DNA from: Ecdyonurus torrentis
Taxonomy: Eukaryota; Arthropoda; Insecta; Ephemeroptera; Heptageniidae
Assembly: GCA_949318235.1 (NCBI GenBank)
Contig: OX439134.1
Location: 17,789,680-17,853,679, forward strand
DNA: 64,000 bases
Direction: 5' to 3'
Shown: positions 1 to 13,982 of the stretch, in pieces
How the letters are laid out: each line of letters begins with the position of its first letter
Position numbering within the stretch: position 1 is the first letter of the stretch
Program-made: the position numbers and the translations under genes
The notes under the pieces: generated by a model
The model's database searches: none
What the model was told of the DNA's origin: nothing
Seen by the model: only the letters and a program-made list of their open reading frames with translations

Positions 1-91
1 TAACTGAAATCGCAGTTGAGGTCAATGTATAGTTTATTATTTCAGCTGCCACTGGCAAAATTTTCAGGGTAGGTCACCATTAAAAATAAAG

Positions 92-154
<63 letters not shown>

Positions 155-1149
155 TTTGTTGTTTCCATGAGTCATTTTCATGATATATATAATTCGTAAT
201 GATAAAATCCAATATAAAAATCACAGACTTACGACGTGATGCGGTAGACGTTAGTGGTTTAATAACTCTATATATGACGTCACACAAGTTATTGTCCTTT
301 TTGGTTTTTATGTTCAGATCTGTATATAGGTTCTAACTGCGGTCATCTTGTAGTAATTAGCTTCAGACTCACTGAGGGAGAGAAAAGGAAATAAAACAAT
401 ATATGCTCGCAAACTTCATGGCTTTTTATTTCTGTGACATCGTAAACCAAAAATGTCAAGTAACAAAGTTATTGTCTAAAGTAATTGTATAACTGACGAA
501 ATATAGAAAGAAAGAAAAATATTGCGAATCTAAAGTCAAAGTCAAGGTTAAATTTTAGGTATACACTAAGAAAACAAAGTAGTAGAGGCTAGTAGTTTGA
601 AACTGATACTCACTTTAAACATTGCGTGCATTGTCGCTAGTAATTTATGCTGATAAATTAAATTCTAAAATTTTCCGAAATTCGATAAGATTGAACATTT
701 AAAATGTTAAACTCACTCTCACTACTAGTGCATGTGTGCTGGCTGACTATTAGTGAAATGTGGTAGAGAGTATACTCTAAATGTTTACGGAGTATATTTT
801 GTACTCATCATACGTCTACACTAGCCTCTACAAGATTGAATATGTAGTGAAAATACACTCGTGCTTTGACGTACAATCAAAGTATTTCGTATAGGTACTC
901 TCTAAACATTTGTGCAACGTTGAGAGCAAGCATTTGTTTTCTGAGTATATAGTGTAGCCTCGACATGGCCTCGACTTTCAGGATTTGTCCCGTGTTTTAC
1001 ACTAAATAATAAAATTTATAAAATATCATAATAAAAGATCAAAACTTTTAGTTATAGACGTTTTTTTTATTATTATTATTTTTATTACATAGTAAAGAAA
1101 TACCTGAAGTTTCATTACTGCTTTCATCTTTATCTCTTTTTATTAAAAG

Positions 1150-1185
<36 letters not shown>

Positions 1186-1945
1186 CTTGTTGAATTTTTT
1201 TTTTTTTAAAAAGGCAAATAAAATTCAGAGCTTTCACAGACAAGCTGACAATTTTTTTTAATAATTTTCAATTAATAGGTATTAATTTTCTAATTTATAA
1301 ATAAATAATTAATTATTTTTGTTTCATGAAATGCATAAATACACTAAAAGACACTTTTAATTGAGTCATAAATATCTTTCAGTGGGAGTTTCAGTTATGA
1401 AAAAAAAAAATCTTGAAATTATGAAAACAATTAGAAGTATATGTCTAGCGGTAAAGTGTTTTTTCAACAGTTTTTCTTAAAAAAAAAAAAAAAAAAAAAA
1501 GTTTATTAGCTTAAAACACGCCTGCAATGCAATCTCTAAACCAAGTTTAAATATTAAATAAGTTTTAAAATGTCAAAAAAAAAAAATAATAATAATAAAA
1601 AAAAAAGTGACAATAACATTTCTAACTTGTTATCTTTGATAATCTCATTAAATAAAATAATTATGTTTGAAATAATTATATTTTATAATAATATAATCCT
1701 GTATACACACGTAACAAAAAACGTGTGTTTTATTTCAATAACAATTTCTTTTTCCTTGTTAATTGGATGCTTGTCATATTTTACGTCGTTTAATTATTTC
1801 CTCATTAATATTCTTCATTAAGATGAACAAAAGTATCACTTTCTAATTTTATAAATAACTACTGCATACGAGAAATAGCGTACTTTGATACTATTATAAG
1901 ATACTTTACATTTTTGATCATATATAATAGTAAAATTTTCATATA
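1..1945. other. Non-coding: (GA)n array and repeat J
   Basis: No exon-like island is visible. A pure GA array covers about 95-151. A TGACGTCA octamer is at 275-282. At about 738-895 lies repeat J (TAGAGAGTATACTCTAAATG and flanks), whose inverted copy is at about 45575-45755 and a weaker copy at about 17224-17320. Long T/A runs occur at 1149-1189 and 1480-1500. Confidence 0.6.
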
Positions 1946-2249
1946 CACTTTAAATAATAGTGCATTACTTTAGTTACGAATCCTAACTTATTTAATATAA
2001 TAACTTTTAAGTTATTGTGAGTAGCTAAAATAATGTATTTTAACAAGTTATTAAATTAGCTAATTTAAGTTGTTTTAAGTTTTTAAAAGTCTTTTTAAGC
2101 TATTTTAAGTTAAAATAGCTATTTTTAATAATTTGCTAAAATGCATTATTTTAGCTACTCATAATAACTTAAAAATGTATATCTTAGATAAGTTAGTACA
2201 GTATATTATAGTATTCGTAACTAAAGTAATGCACCAATTTTTTAGAGTG
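1946..2249. mobile_element. Family D foldback MITE, copy 1
   Basis: The two halves are near reverse complements: the left end reads TAGTGCATTACTTTAGTTAC and the right end reads GTAACTAAAGTAATGCACCA before TTTTTTAGAGTG. Internal repeats of TAGCTATTTT and AACTTAAAA continue the palindrome. Sister copies are at 34954-35234 and 41245-41534. It has no coding capacity, as expected of a non-autonomous DNA element. Confidence 0.8.
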
Positions 2250-2415
2250 ATATGTTAATAACATAGAAATTTACTTGAAATTAATTACGTTCTCGTGAAA
2301 GTTCTTACAGGGTTCAAAAATAAAAATGTAGCAATTTTTCAAACTATTTTTCAGTAATATTTATTCATAACAATATAATTTATGCTTTATGCTGGAAATA
2401 TATCACAAATTCTGC

Positions 2416-2730
2416 TATAGGGTGTATGCGGATGACGTCATATTTATTGCGCTTGGAGGCCATACTGGAGTAGTGCATAAAATTGCTCAGCATAGGACAA
2501 ACTTTCATTTAAACCAAATTTCTTTGGGAAATCGGTTAATTTTTTGGTTTTGTTATTTTTCTCACATAGCACATAGTTGAGATACTAAGTCAACATATTT
2601 ACAGCTTCAATGCTCTCAAAAATATTGCATAGTGTTTTTAAACTGGCAAACTGATTTTTTTCCTATCCCACCCATGTTATTGAGTTCTCCAACATGGCGT
2701 CGACTTTAACATGATTGCATAGACCCTATA
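2416..2730. mobile_element. Family B MITE (TATAGGGTG ends), copy 1
   Basis: It starts TATAGGGTGTATGCGGATGA and ends in ACCCTATA, a short terminal inverted repeat bounded by TA. The body carries a TGACGTCA near the left end, the shared block GCTCAGCATAGGACAAAC and a block ATCAATGCTCTCAAAAATAT (here TTCAATGC). Six other copies occur in the window. Flanking TA suggests Tc1/mariner-type insertion, but no transposase is present to prove it. Confidence 0.8.
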
Positions 2731-3003
2731 CTGTAAAACATAGTTATGTGGTTCTACATCCCGTACAAATATAAATACGTAATAATAATGCTAGCTCAAT
2801 GAAGTATGTATTACATTATAATTTGTACTACATTGTACAGCTATTCAATAAAATCATAAAATAAAATATAATTTTTGAAAGGGCGAGGTTTAAGCCTGAC
2901 TAAATGTCTGGCCCACTCTTACACCTACCCTAAGAAAAAAATCAATGAATTTTCAAATACAAACAAACTCATAATAGTATGAAAGAAATAATAATATGTA
3001 GAT

Positions 3004-3034
<31 letters not shown>

Positions 3035-4946
3035 GCAAATATCACATGTATATAATGTATTATATTATTATATATTTAAAAAAATGCTTAATATCATAAT
3101 AGAATAGTTAATAGCATAATAGTTAAGGTATTCAGCATAATTACTTATGTTATTCCAAAACAACAACAATTGTGCTCTACAATATAGCAATTATTTAAAG
3201 TAGCATAAATGTAGTGATATATTTTATTTTTTTACATTTAACGTGTTTTTTTTGTTTTTTTTTAATAAAAGTATCAAATTTCATGAGATATAAAAATATA
3301 AACCCAGTGCATAAAAACAAAATATAATACGTGCGTTTTGATTGTAATTATTTACTTATATTAAAAAAAAAATAATAATAAATTATAAATTTAATTAGAT
3401 TAAATGACATAAATAATTACGTAGTTATTATTGACAGTTGACGTAAAAGTCAAAGAATGACGTATGTGAAGTACAAAATTAAATTTTACACATAAATATA
3501 AGAAGATATTAATTTTGAAATTTTGATTTATTGATGTTATTTTATAGTGAGTGGGAGAATTTTTATTATTTAATAAAATGTTATTTGCTGATGGGGTACA
3601 TGTACTGTATACATACGTGTGTGTAATTATATACATATATATATAGCGTTATTTATTTTTTTTACCATATATAGGCTTAAAACATACTTGCTTCGTGCAA
3701 ATATATATATACACTCTAGCCAAAACAAGGTCTTTTCCGCTAAAAACTGTATCTGCGTTGCTAAACCAATCAGAGAGCGTGTTTTAAACCTACTAGCCAA
3801 TTACAGTTGACTTTACATAGTTAATTACACTGTATATCCGCTCGAACTAGTATTGGGAGAAGTGTTATACTGTATATCTTACGCATAAAATAAATATAAA
3901 AATAAATACATTTGAAATTTCACATAGAATTTAATGTGCATTCAAGAATTGTGATTTTTTTTTTTTTTTTTTTAATTATTATTATTTTTGTTATTTAATT
4001 GAAGCCTGTAAAAAAAATTATGTATATGATGATATGCATAGATCTAAAACAACAAATAATGGTTATATGAATTTATTTTTTTTATGTACTTTCTAGAAAC
4101 TAAATTTGGTGCATGTATAGACGAACATTTTGGTAAACAAAAGGTGTTTCATTACCTCTTCTCTTCCCACACTCTTTATTAATGTGTTATTTTATATTGC
4201 AATATATAAGTTCATCAAACCTTGTCTTGTTATATTGTGTTTATTTTGTACTTTAATTTTATATCAAAGTAATTTTTATATACACAATATATAGTTTTAT
4301 ATGAGTTTAACTAGAAATACCATTAAAATTGTTATTTGGTCGATACTATTAATTTTAATTAACCAATATTCGTTTGTGATTTTACGTTTCTTTTTTGTTT
4401 TCCCAAATTTTTTCAATTATTATTATTATTTTTTAATTTTTGTACAATATGAGGGTGTGTTAATATGTATAATGTACATTATTACACATACACATACATT
4501 CACACATACATACATGTATACTTTTTTTATTATTATTTTCTTTTTATTTTTTCTTAAAAAATTATGAATGCAAAATTCATGTACACGTACTATACTGTAT
4601 AAAATATTCAACAAAAAAAATTGAATTTATATAATATATTGAACAATTTTATCGTATACGAGATCAAATGTAAACAAGCAAGCTGATATTTTAAATATAT
4701 TGTTAATGCGAAGTGACGATATAGATAGATTTGCATACAAAAGTAAACTATTGACTGAATAAAATGGAATAATCTGTATCAATAATACAAGTGTATAGAA
4801 ATGTAATTCAGTTTGTATATAAATGTAATGTAAAGCTGCGAAATATACGATAAAATGTGACGAATAGAAAGTTAGTAACAGTATAGAGAGACAGGAAAAA
4901 TATAAAGTTAGCTTTCACAATTTAGACTTAAGATAAGACTGCCCGG
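2731..4946. other. Non-coding AT-rich DNA with repeat E
   Basis: No gene is visible. At about 3703-3862 lies repeat E (CACTCTAGCCAAAACAAGGT through TTGGGAGAAG), whose second copy is at about 30376-30530. At about 2878-2935 is a short segment (AGGTTTAAGCCTGACTAAAT) recurring at about 45465-45530. T-runs occur at 3009-3034 and 3956-3973. Confidence 0.6.
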
Positions 4947-5182
4947 GAATGAATGAATGAATGAATGAATGAATGAATGAATGAATGAATGAATGAATGA
5001 ATGAATGAATGAATGAATGAATGAATGAATGAATGAATGAATGAATGAATGAATGAATGAATGAATGAATGAATGAATGAATGAATGAATGAATGAATGA
5101 ATGAATGAATGAATGAATGAATGAATGAATGAATGAATGAATGAATGAATGAATGAATGAATGAATGAATGAATGAATGAAT
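4947..5182. repeat. (GAAT)59 tetranucleotide array
   Basis: A perfect array of 59 GAAT units (236 bp). It is followed by degenerate AATCAAG and AATGAAT units up to about 5233. The open frames through it (Ile-His-Ser-Phe repeats) are low-complexity artefacts. A reverse-complementary array of the same length lies at 7049-7284. Confidence 0.98.
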
Positions 5183-6473
5183 CAAGAAATCAAGAAATCA
5201 AGAAATGCATTAATTAAGGAATCAATGAATGAATATAATTGTCTTCTAAATAATTATCTAAATAATAAAAAAAAAACAAGGGATTTTAAATTTTAAAAAC
5301 TTTAAATTTTGAAGATTTCATGATAATTTTTTGCCATTTGCATATTCTAAAAGAGCTTAATTTTGCATTACTATATTTTTATAAACATGATTATTGATTA
5401 CTATGCTAATGTAATTTTTGCAAATGAATACATTGCACATTCTAGTCACGTAATAGAGCTACCATGTTACAAGTACTTGCAGATGATTTAAATTACATTA
5501 AGTCGCAACGTGAAAAAATAATTAAAAAATAAAACTTTGATTGCCCCATTTTGGAACAGCATTATTAATTAAAAATCAAACTCTTTCAGAATTTGCAAAG
5601 AAAATTATCATAGGACACCTAGGACTTTAATATTTTTAGGCCTTAATTTAAAATTTGATACAAATATATTTTAATTTATAAAGTATGTTGATTTCTTCTT
5701 TAACTGCAATTTTTGGAGGCAGTATTATTTAAAAATGCCAATGTTTAATTACTTCCACGTTACAGTTTCGTTTTAAATTTTTTTGTTCTTAATACATGGA
5801 AAGATTAAATAAAGTTATTTATACTAAATTTATGTCATTATAGCATAAATGATGCTAAATTATAGCAATATAAATAATTATGCTAAACGTAACAAATTTA
5901 TTATGCATTATATTATAGCATAGATTGAACAAATAGTACTAAAAATGAACTAGAATAATTATGACGCATTTATTTTGGTTCTTGTAAATAAATAATACTA
6001 ATGCTCTTCGTAAACATTATTTTCTGCTATACGTAAATGACGATCAACTAATGATTATCAAATGTAATACTCATTTTTTTAAGGAAAAAAAAAAAAAGTT
6101 ACCGAAAAACACTGCTATAAAATATTAATAAATATACAAAAGCCGTAAAATATAATACAACCGCTACTCTCAAATATATTATTTCTCTTTTTGTTTTAAA
6201 TTTATGTACGTACAACCCACCTATTTTTAAAACTAATTCTTTTGGCACAATGTTAACATAAAAATATTAGTATAATATAAATAAAATTACACGTGTGCAT
6301 TTTATTTCACGTGTGTTATACTTATAAATAAGCCCTAACCCTGTACATGCATAAGCCACATTAATTATATTTAAAAATAAAATACGATCTTTTTATTGGT
6401 ATGATTATCTCAAAATAATAATAATAATAATAATAAATTAACGCCTACTGATATTACATTATTATTGCTTGCT

Positions 6474-6527
<54 letters not shown>

Positions 6528-7048
6528 GGGATTAAGTCTCTAAGTTTACTGCTTTCCAAATTTCATCATATTTTGAGACTTTGTGATTAATTATATAATG
6601 TTATTTATCAAGCTCGACTATAATCTTATTTTCTTACGATGCAGTGACATAATTTTTGCAAATTTTTATCTTTCTTTAGAGTTTATTGAGCAAACAATTT
6701 GATATCTCTGTTTATAACGTATGATAATGAGAGTACTCATTTATTGACAAACAATGCATAGTAATAATAACAGAATTTATTTATTTATTTTTGTTACAAT
6801 CAGTGGCATTAATGCGTAATCACGTCAAACTTAAACATAGATCCTTATCAATAAAGTACATCATTATAATTAATAAACGTGCAACTTGAACTTATATAGT
6901 ACAGCTAAAAACATAGAAATAACTTTATTTAAGGCACTATAACATGGCTTTTAAACCGTATTTGTCAACTAGTCAGTTTTTTTTTACCGATAGCATTTTC
7001 ATATTAAAAATATTAAAACTGCTCTTTAAAATATTATTTGTTTCCTCG
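5183..7048. other. Spacer between the twin arrays, with family A copy and (TC)n
   Basis: A degenerate family A element spans about 5793-5990 (TACATGGAAAGA start, many GCATAAAT words, TTATTTTGGTTCTTGTA end). A (TC)n array covers about 6477-6524. No exon is seen. Confidence 0.65.
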
Positions 7049-7284
7049 TTCATTCATTCATTCATTCATTCATTCATTCATTCATTCATTCATTCATTCA
7101 TTCATTCATTCATTCATTCATTCATTCATTCATTCATTCATTCATTCATTCATTCATTCATTCATTCATTCATTCATTCATTCATTCATTCATTCATTCA
7201 TTCATTCATTCATTCATTCATTCATTCATTCATTCATTCATTCATTCATTCATTCATTCATTCATTCATTCATTCATTCATTCA
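7049..7284. repeat. (TTCA)59 tetranucleotide array
   Basis: A perfect array of 59 TTCA units (236 bp), the reverse complement of the array at 4947-5182 and the same length. Apparent long open frames across it are artefacts of the repeat. Confidence 0.98.
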
Positions 7285-8874
7285 TATAATTCCTACTACT
7301 GCTAGAAATGAGTTAAGCGAGAAACTCGCTGTAAAATAGAAAATTTTGCATTAGAAAGGTAATTATGAGAGAGACCTCTCGAGACACATGGAAACACGTA
7401 CATAAACAAGATAAATTAAGCTGATTAAGTATGATTTACCGCCTGCGTGCACTTTGAACATCGCACATTACTAATTATCAGACAAGTCAGTTGTTTTTTG
7501 TACTTTGTGTGACGTCATATTAATGAATTCTAAGAAAATAGTTTTATTTTAAACTTAAGTGAACTAATCCTTTTGGTTGCAGCTTCAGAAATTGTCATGA
7601 AAGTGCAATAACTATGTCTTACATAATTAATTAGATTGACATGCAAACATGAAATCTTTGGGGAAGAAAGGAAAGGATGTCTTATTTTGAAATAATTGCT
7701 TATTTGCAATAAGAACAGTGTTATTTTGCACTCAAATTTTATAGAGCGTTAAGTAACTTTGCTTTACAGAATAATTAATACAACATATTATATGTTAATT
7801 TTTTCGAGAATAGTTTGTTCATGACAGGAATAGTAATTCCACCATAATGTGTTGATTATTGATTTTATCCGTTACTCTTTAGCTGCATTCGATAACTTTT
7901 TTCCTTTTTTTTCCCCATCAACTATTTACATTTTATTTTACTGCTTACAATTATAAATTATAATTTTTTTTTATACACTGCAGCAAATAAATTTACGTGA
8001 ACATAATTTTTTTTTCGCAGACATTTACTTTGATTTCATTTATAATTTTATTTTATCATACAATATATATGCAGATAATAAAATTAAATAAATAATCAGC
8101 ATTGGTATATTCTTCTGTTGTGTAACAAAATTTATAAAAAAAAAAAAACATTAAAAGACATTTATTTATGCATTCATTCATTAACTCATCTAACAAAGTA
8201 TCAGTTTCCTTATTTACTTGTACTATTTTGATGATATACGTCCTACTCTTATTTTGTAATAAAATGTGTTTTCAATTTAAACGTCAGTTAATATCGAGTG
8301 TTTACTGTGGGATAAAACAATCGTTTGTAATAATAAAAAAAAGAGAAACAATAAAAATTAACGACATTAAAAATACAGCTTATCCATAAACCTGGTTCTT
8401 TTATTTCTTTTTATTTTGCAATAAAAAATGGTTCATATTATATTCTTCAAGAGATCGTAAAATTACTTTGGTTTTTTATTTTATGTAATTTAACAGACGG
8501 ACACATAAGTGACTTTATTTAAAAATTAGTGCTTTTTAATATTACTTTGTTTTTTCACGTTGAATAATTAGAGTTTATACCACCACCACCACCACCCCAC
8601 ACACAAAAAGGCACTTCTTCTAATTGTTATAATTTTTTAAAATTTAAGCACAGACAATAATAATGACTATTAATTATTATGGAATAATCTCATGGAATAC
8701 CAAGATTGCATTCATATAATACTATAGAGTAGCACTTAAAACCTCCATTATTTGTACCAAAAATTGTAAATAGATTTAGTGAAATAACAACCGATTATAT
8801 ATTGCCGAATCTTTGGAATCAGATACCAGAAAATTTAAAAATATTATAATAAAAAAATCAGGTAAAAAAGTAGC
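7285..8874. other. Non-coding AT-rich DNA
   Basis: No gene or clear element is recognised. There is one TGACGTCA at 7510-7517 and a short CAC repeat at about 8581-8596. Confidence 0.5.
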
Positions 8875-9216
8875 TTAAAGCCATAGACCACATAAAACAA
8901 CATGTGGTTTTTAATCAATAAACACGAAATGGGATCTTCAAAACTGATGACAATTTTTACCAGAATGTTAATATAGCCCCACGAGAGAGCGTGAAAAAAC
9001 TGTAAAGTATGCAATTTGCGTAAAAATTCATGTATATGGCGTCAGAAACATGCAAAAATTAGTATGAAAATGTTGTGCGGGTTGCATAAATCGACATGTC
9101 TGATCACTGCTACGGGGCTACTGTTGGGTTTTGAGATAAACTAAGGTTATTTATGTAAATCCCATCAAGTGTTTTGTGATATAAATGCTTATGTTTTTCT
9201 CTGGTCTATTCCTTTG
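8875..9216. mobile_element. Family C MITE (TTAA-flanked), copy 1
   Basis: It begins TTAAAGCCATAGACCACATA and ends CTCTGGTCTATTCCTTTGA; the outer 12 bp are an imperfect inverted repeat built on ATAGACCA. The internal block GCCCCACGAGAGAGCGTGAA is the family hallmark. Here the right TTAA has decayed to TTGA. Confidence 0.85.
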
Positions 9217-10430
9217 AAGAATATTTTTTAAGTTGTTTGGAATAATAATGTGTTATTTTAATTTAGCGAAGCTTGAATATAAGCTAAAAATTGAATTTTT
9301 TTTTATGTAGTTATGTTTATATATTGTATTTAAGTATAATAATTTAACATAATAATTTATCATGTATATTTCATCTGCTGCTAATTTGTTGTTTGTACAA
9401 TAAAGACTATTATTTATTTATTTATTTATAATGTATGTAATTTATGCATTTTTTTTTTTTTTTTTTTTTTTTTTTTGTAAGAAGATTTTTGTTTTTGTCA
9501 TCTAAATAGATGATTTAATGTGTAAAGTTTATGTATTAAATACTTAAAACCAACCGATAAGGCCTATAGGCCTTGGTTGGATTTTTGTGTATATCAATAA
9601 TAAAGAATAAAAAAAAAATTATGGTTGATTATTTCGGTACAATTTGTTCAATATTTTAACATAATTTAACTTTTCTTCCTGATAATAACTATGTTACAAA
9701 GCGTAAGTATTGTGTTTTACAGTTTTAAACTTACAAGTTAGCAGCATTTATGCTATATTGACAAATGCAGCATAAATAAAGTATTCTTTCCGTGCAGTAA
9801 AAGCCCCAAATTTGTAATTTAAACATACCTATAGATATTATATATCAAAAAATGTTGGTAAACTTTTTTTTTTTTTTTTTTTTTTTTTGCTTTTGGGTCT
9901 ACTTTAAAAAAAAAAGGACGATCACCTAATTATTTTTAAATAGGATTGCGTTTTTTTGTGTTCATTTGGCAAGCTAATAGGTTAACTTATAAAACTTGTT
10001 AAAAGATTAAATTTTCAAAGGCGTTTCAAGGCAAATACTGGCCTTTACAGTACACAAAAATCCCCCATATATGCGTTGAACTTTAATATGGTTCATATTT
10101 TTTTATTTCATGCATTATGGTGGTTATAGATTTTCTATTGTGTTTACTATTGTGCTATAAAAAGAACAAAAATGAATCTTGAAGCCATAGATATTCCACG
10201 ACAAAATTAAATTACGTCTATCTATAGCAGCTTAGCAAAATATTGAACTTTTATATTTAAAAATAAAAAGTGATTGCAGTTAATATCTCTTTATTCATTC
10301 TATTTTTATGCATCTATATAAAATCCATTATCATCGCAATATTTTATACATTATTAATTTTAAATTTGTACTTTTTTATATACACGGAAAGATGAGGCTA
10401 GAAGTTAACTATAAAATATGTTCTTACTAC
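9217..10430. other. Non-coding, poly(T) tracts, family A end fragment
   Basis: T-runs lie at about 9450-9476 and 9864-9888. A family A end fragment covers about 9738-9800 and finishes with the usual TTCTTTCCGTG end. An A-run following AATAAAG at 9605-9617 is unremarkable. No exon is seen. Confidence 0.55.
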
Positions 10431-10744
10431 TATAGGGTGTGTACGCATGACGTCAATCTGAGTGCTTTTCGATGCTCTTCTTGAGCAATGAATAACATTG
10501 CTCAGCATAGGACAAACGTAGTTTTTGGCTATTTTCTTTGGTAAATTAGCTATTTTTTGGTCATTATTATATTTCTTGCATACTTGAGGTATACTAATTC
10601 AACCTGTTAACAGCATCAATGCTCTCAAAAAAATTGTGAAGTATGTATTTTTAAATTGGCAAAATGTGTCATTTTCCTATACCGGCCAATGTTATTTAGT
10701 ACTCACTTATGACGTCAACTTTAACATGAATAAAACCACCCTAA
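10431..10744. mobile_element. Family B MITE, copy 2
   Basis: TATAGGGTGTGTACGCATGA at the left end and AACCACCCTA at the right end. It carries TGACGTCA at both ends (about 10448 and 10710), so the CRE is part of an extended inverted repeat in this copy. Confidence 0.82.
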
Positions 10745-11026
10745 TAAGCTCGAAGAGTATGAGAAAAATTCGTTCAGTTGAAATATAAGCACTTTTTATG
10801 TGAAAAACTAGGAGAAATAATGTTTCCCATATACTGGATAATGCATTAGGCACCACAACCATGGCAACAAAGCGCAAGGATGTGCAAAGGGGTCTATACA
10901 TGTAGACATATGTATAAGCAATTTATAAATAAAAATAAAATGTCGGTACCGTAGAATAATAATTATGTTATAAAGCAAAACAAATGAATTGTACAATATA
11001 ATTATTGTGATATATTCAAAAATAAA

Positions 11027-11703
11027 ATATTTATGCTAATGCCATAAACACAGCATAAATCACATAATTTGCGGATTCCACGCATGGATAAAAATACACA
11101 TACATAATTATGCTAGCTCATTTATAGCACAATATGCTCAATACAGCATAACTCAATATTTCATAAAAACTAAGTTTAAATAGCATAAATATTGTAAAGC
11201 ATAATTATGTATGTTGCTCTAATTTGGCAACATTTATGCTATAATGACACAAAAGCAGCATAAATTACGTACTTTACGTATGTGTAGTTTTTTTTTTTTT
11301 TTTTTTTTTTTTAGTGATGATGATGTTACATTTTAAAAGATTTCTAACAGTATCATTGCTCTCGGAACAATTGTGTTTGTTAGTCATAATAATGTTGGTT
11401 TGTATATTATGAAGATATAACAGGTCATTAACATACATCGCATGGGTCTCAGTCATTCATCATCAAACATCATTACCCATGTACTCTACAATTATTTCGC
11501 TATCTAATTTGTAAACATATTATCTTCAATTATAATTACTATAATTTGAAACTAAATATTATGACGTTTGTTTAGGTTTTACGTAAATGTAATTTTCAGC
11601 GTTTTTATTATTATTATTATTTTTTTAATTGAAATTCTCTTCATGATAGACGGATATGATTAATTATTTAAGGAGGAAAAAATGTGGGTTTCAGTAAGTA
11701 TAT

Positions 11704-11749
<46 letters not shown>

Positions 11750-12200
11750 TCTGCACGCGCATATAAATAATTACTTCCTACATGGAAGTTAAAATTACGT
11801 AATTTATGCTACCTTTATATCACTATAGCATAAATGCTGCTAAATTTTAACAGCATAAATGATTATGCAACACAGTATAATATTTATGCGATGTAACAGA
11901 TAGTATGAAATATAACAAAAATTATGAGGTTAGGCGAGTATGAACAAATGGTTGAATGAAAAAGTTCTACATGGAAATAAAATGTTATTTATGCTGCATT
12001 AAATAATTCCTATATTGTAGAGTACAAATGCTGCTATTTTACAATAGCATAAGTAATATATATGATGAATCTTTATTATTATGCTATGTAGCATAATCAC
12101 TGTGCAATATAGCATAAATTATATCATGCATAAATGTTGTTGCATTGAGTTAGTGTAATTATTACTTATTTATTTGTGTAATGTTTACGCAATTTTTGCA
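11027..12200. mobile_element. Cluster of family A MITE copies
   Basis: Three to four degenerate copies (about 11027-11084, 11085-11280, 11790-11935 and 11967-12180) are recognised by ATTATGCTAGCTCATTT, repeated GCATAAAT words and ATTACGTA near the ends. A T-run (11288-11312) and a (TC)n array (about 11708-11749) lie between them. No coding potential. Confidence 0.7.
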
Positions 12201-12218
12201 CTATTTTTATCTTTGTAA

Positions 12219-12531
12219 TATAGGGTGTGTGCGCATGACGTCATTCTGAATGCTTTTCGATACTCTTCTTGAGCAATGAATAACATTGCACAGCATAGGA
12301 CAAACGTAGTTTTTGGCTATTTTCTTTAGAAAATTAGCTATTTTTTTGTTTGTTATTATTATTTTTCTTACATACTTGAAAAACTAATTCAACCTGTTTA
12401 CAGCATCAATGCTTTCAAATATATTGCAAAGTATTTTTAAACTGGCAAAATGAGTCATTTTCCCATACTGGCCCATGTTATTTAGCGCTCAATTATGGCG
12501 TCGACTTTGACATGAATGAAACCACCCTATA
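12219..12531. mobile_element. Family B MITE, copy 3
   Basis: It starts TATAGGGTGTGTGCGCATGA and ends AAACCACCCTATA, an intact pair of ends. It is the best-preserved copy in this orientation, with TGACGTCA near the left end. A family C element starts only 32 bp downstream. Confidence 0.85.
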
Positions 12532-12562
12532 GATATATTCTGAATTTGCAGGCTTGTAAACA

Positions 12563-12905
12563 TTAAAGCCATAGACCACATACAACAACATGTGCTTTTT
12601 AATAAATAAACACGAAATGGGATCTTCAAAACTGATGACAATTTCTATCAGAATGTTACTGTAGCCCCACGAGAGAGCGTGAAAAAACTGTAAAGTATGC
12701 AATTTAAGTGGAAATTCATGTTTATGACGTCAGAAACATGCAAAAATTAGTAAGAAAATGTTGTGCGGGTTGCATAAATAAAATTTTTTGATCACTGCTT
12801 GGGGGCTACTGCTGGATTTTGAGACCAACTAATGTTATTTATGTAGATCTCATCAAGTGTTTTGTGATATAAATGTTTATGTTTTTCTCTGGTCTATTCC
12901 TTTAA
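12563..12905. mobile_element. Family C MITE, copy 2
   Basis: Bounded by TTAA on both sides (TTAAAGCCATAG at the left end, GGTCTATTCCTTTAA at the right end). It has the same internal blocks as the copies at 8875 and 44516, including TGACGTCA at about 12726. Confidence 0.87.
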
Positions 12906-13195
12906 TATACCAACACCATAATATATAGAGCATAATTAAGATACACTGCAATATACGTAACAACTTATCATATGTTGACTATCATATGAAGCAATATGTT
13001 AATAAAATATCCATATCAATATGTTGTATTATATCGATATCAATAGTTATCGATATTTATAGCTCGTCTCTTAAAACGTAAAATAAATATTTATGCATGT
13101 TAGCAAACTTTATGCTTTACAACATGTTATATTAATAACATGACATATATAATACCATGGTGCGGCATTAATTAAATATTTTTCTCCTTTTTTCC

Positions 13196-13268
<73 letters not shown>

Positions 13269-13891
13269 GCCTACTCATACAGTATTAAAACCAAGTCAAA
13301 AACCATTAAATTACAAATGAATAAAAACAGATCTATATATAAGCTTATTTAAAGTAATTAAATTAAAAAGTTACATTAAATTCACTCTAAAAAGAAGATT
13401 TTAATCTCTTTATTTTATACATTTTCCACGTTTACACCTACATGAATGTAAAGAGAAGAAATACGTATACTTAACTTTCATAATTACCTTTTATATATAC
13501 GTATTATTATATTACCATTGCAATTGCAGTTTTTGTTCTATAACTTTTAAGTCTATACAATATTTATAAAGATATTTAAATCTTATTAACGAGACTTTAT
13601 TAAATTGACTTGTTGACATTTGAAATTGCCATGCCTACACTGAACTTTTGAAAAAAAAAAAAAAAAAAAAAAAAACTTTCATTTATTTTATATTCATTAT
13701 TTTTTAACGTAATTAGAATTAGCATCAATAAAATAATTAAATTAATAAATAAATATTTTTCTTTAATAAAAAATAATTATAGCAAAACACCCATAACATA
13801 TTTTTACTTTGTATATTATTATATACTGTAACTGTAACACATTATTATGCATAATTCAAATTTGTATATCTCTGAAATTCAAAAGTTGTCA

Positions 13892-13982
<91 letters not shown>

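Noticed and set aside
4928..5185. Long open frame of repeated Ile-His-Ser-Phe on the minus strand, and similar frames at 6944-7339
   Set aside because: They are translations of tetranucleotide arrays with no start context, splice signals or non-repetitive coding part.
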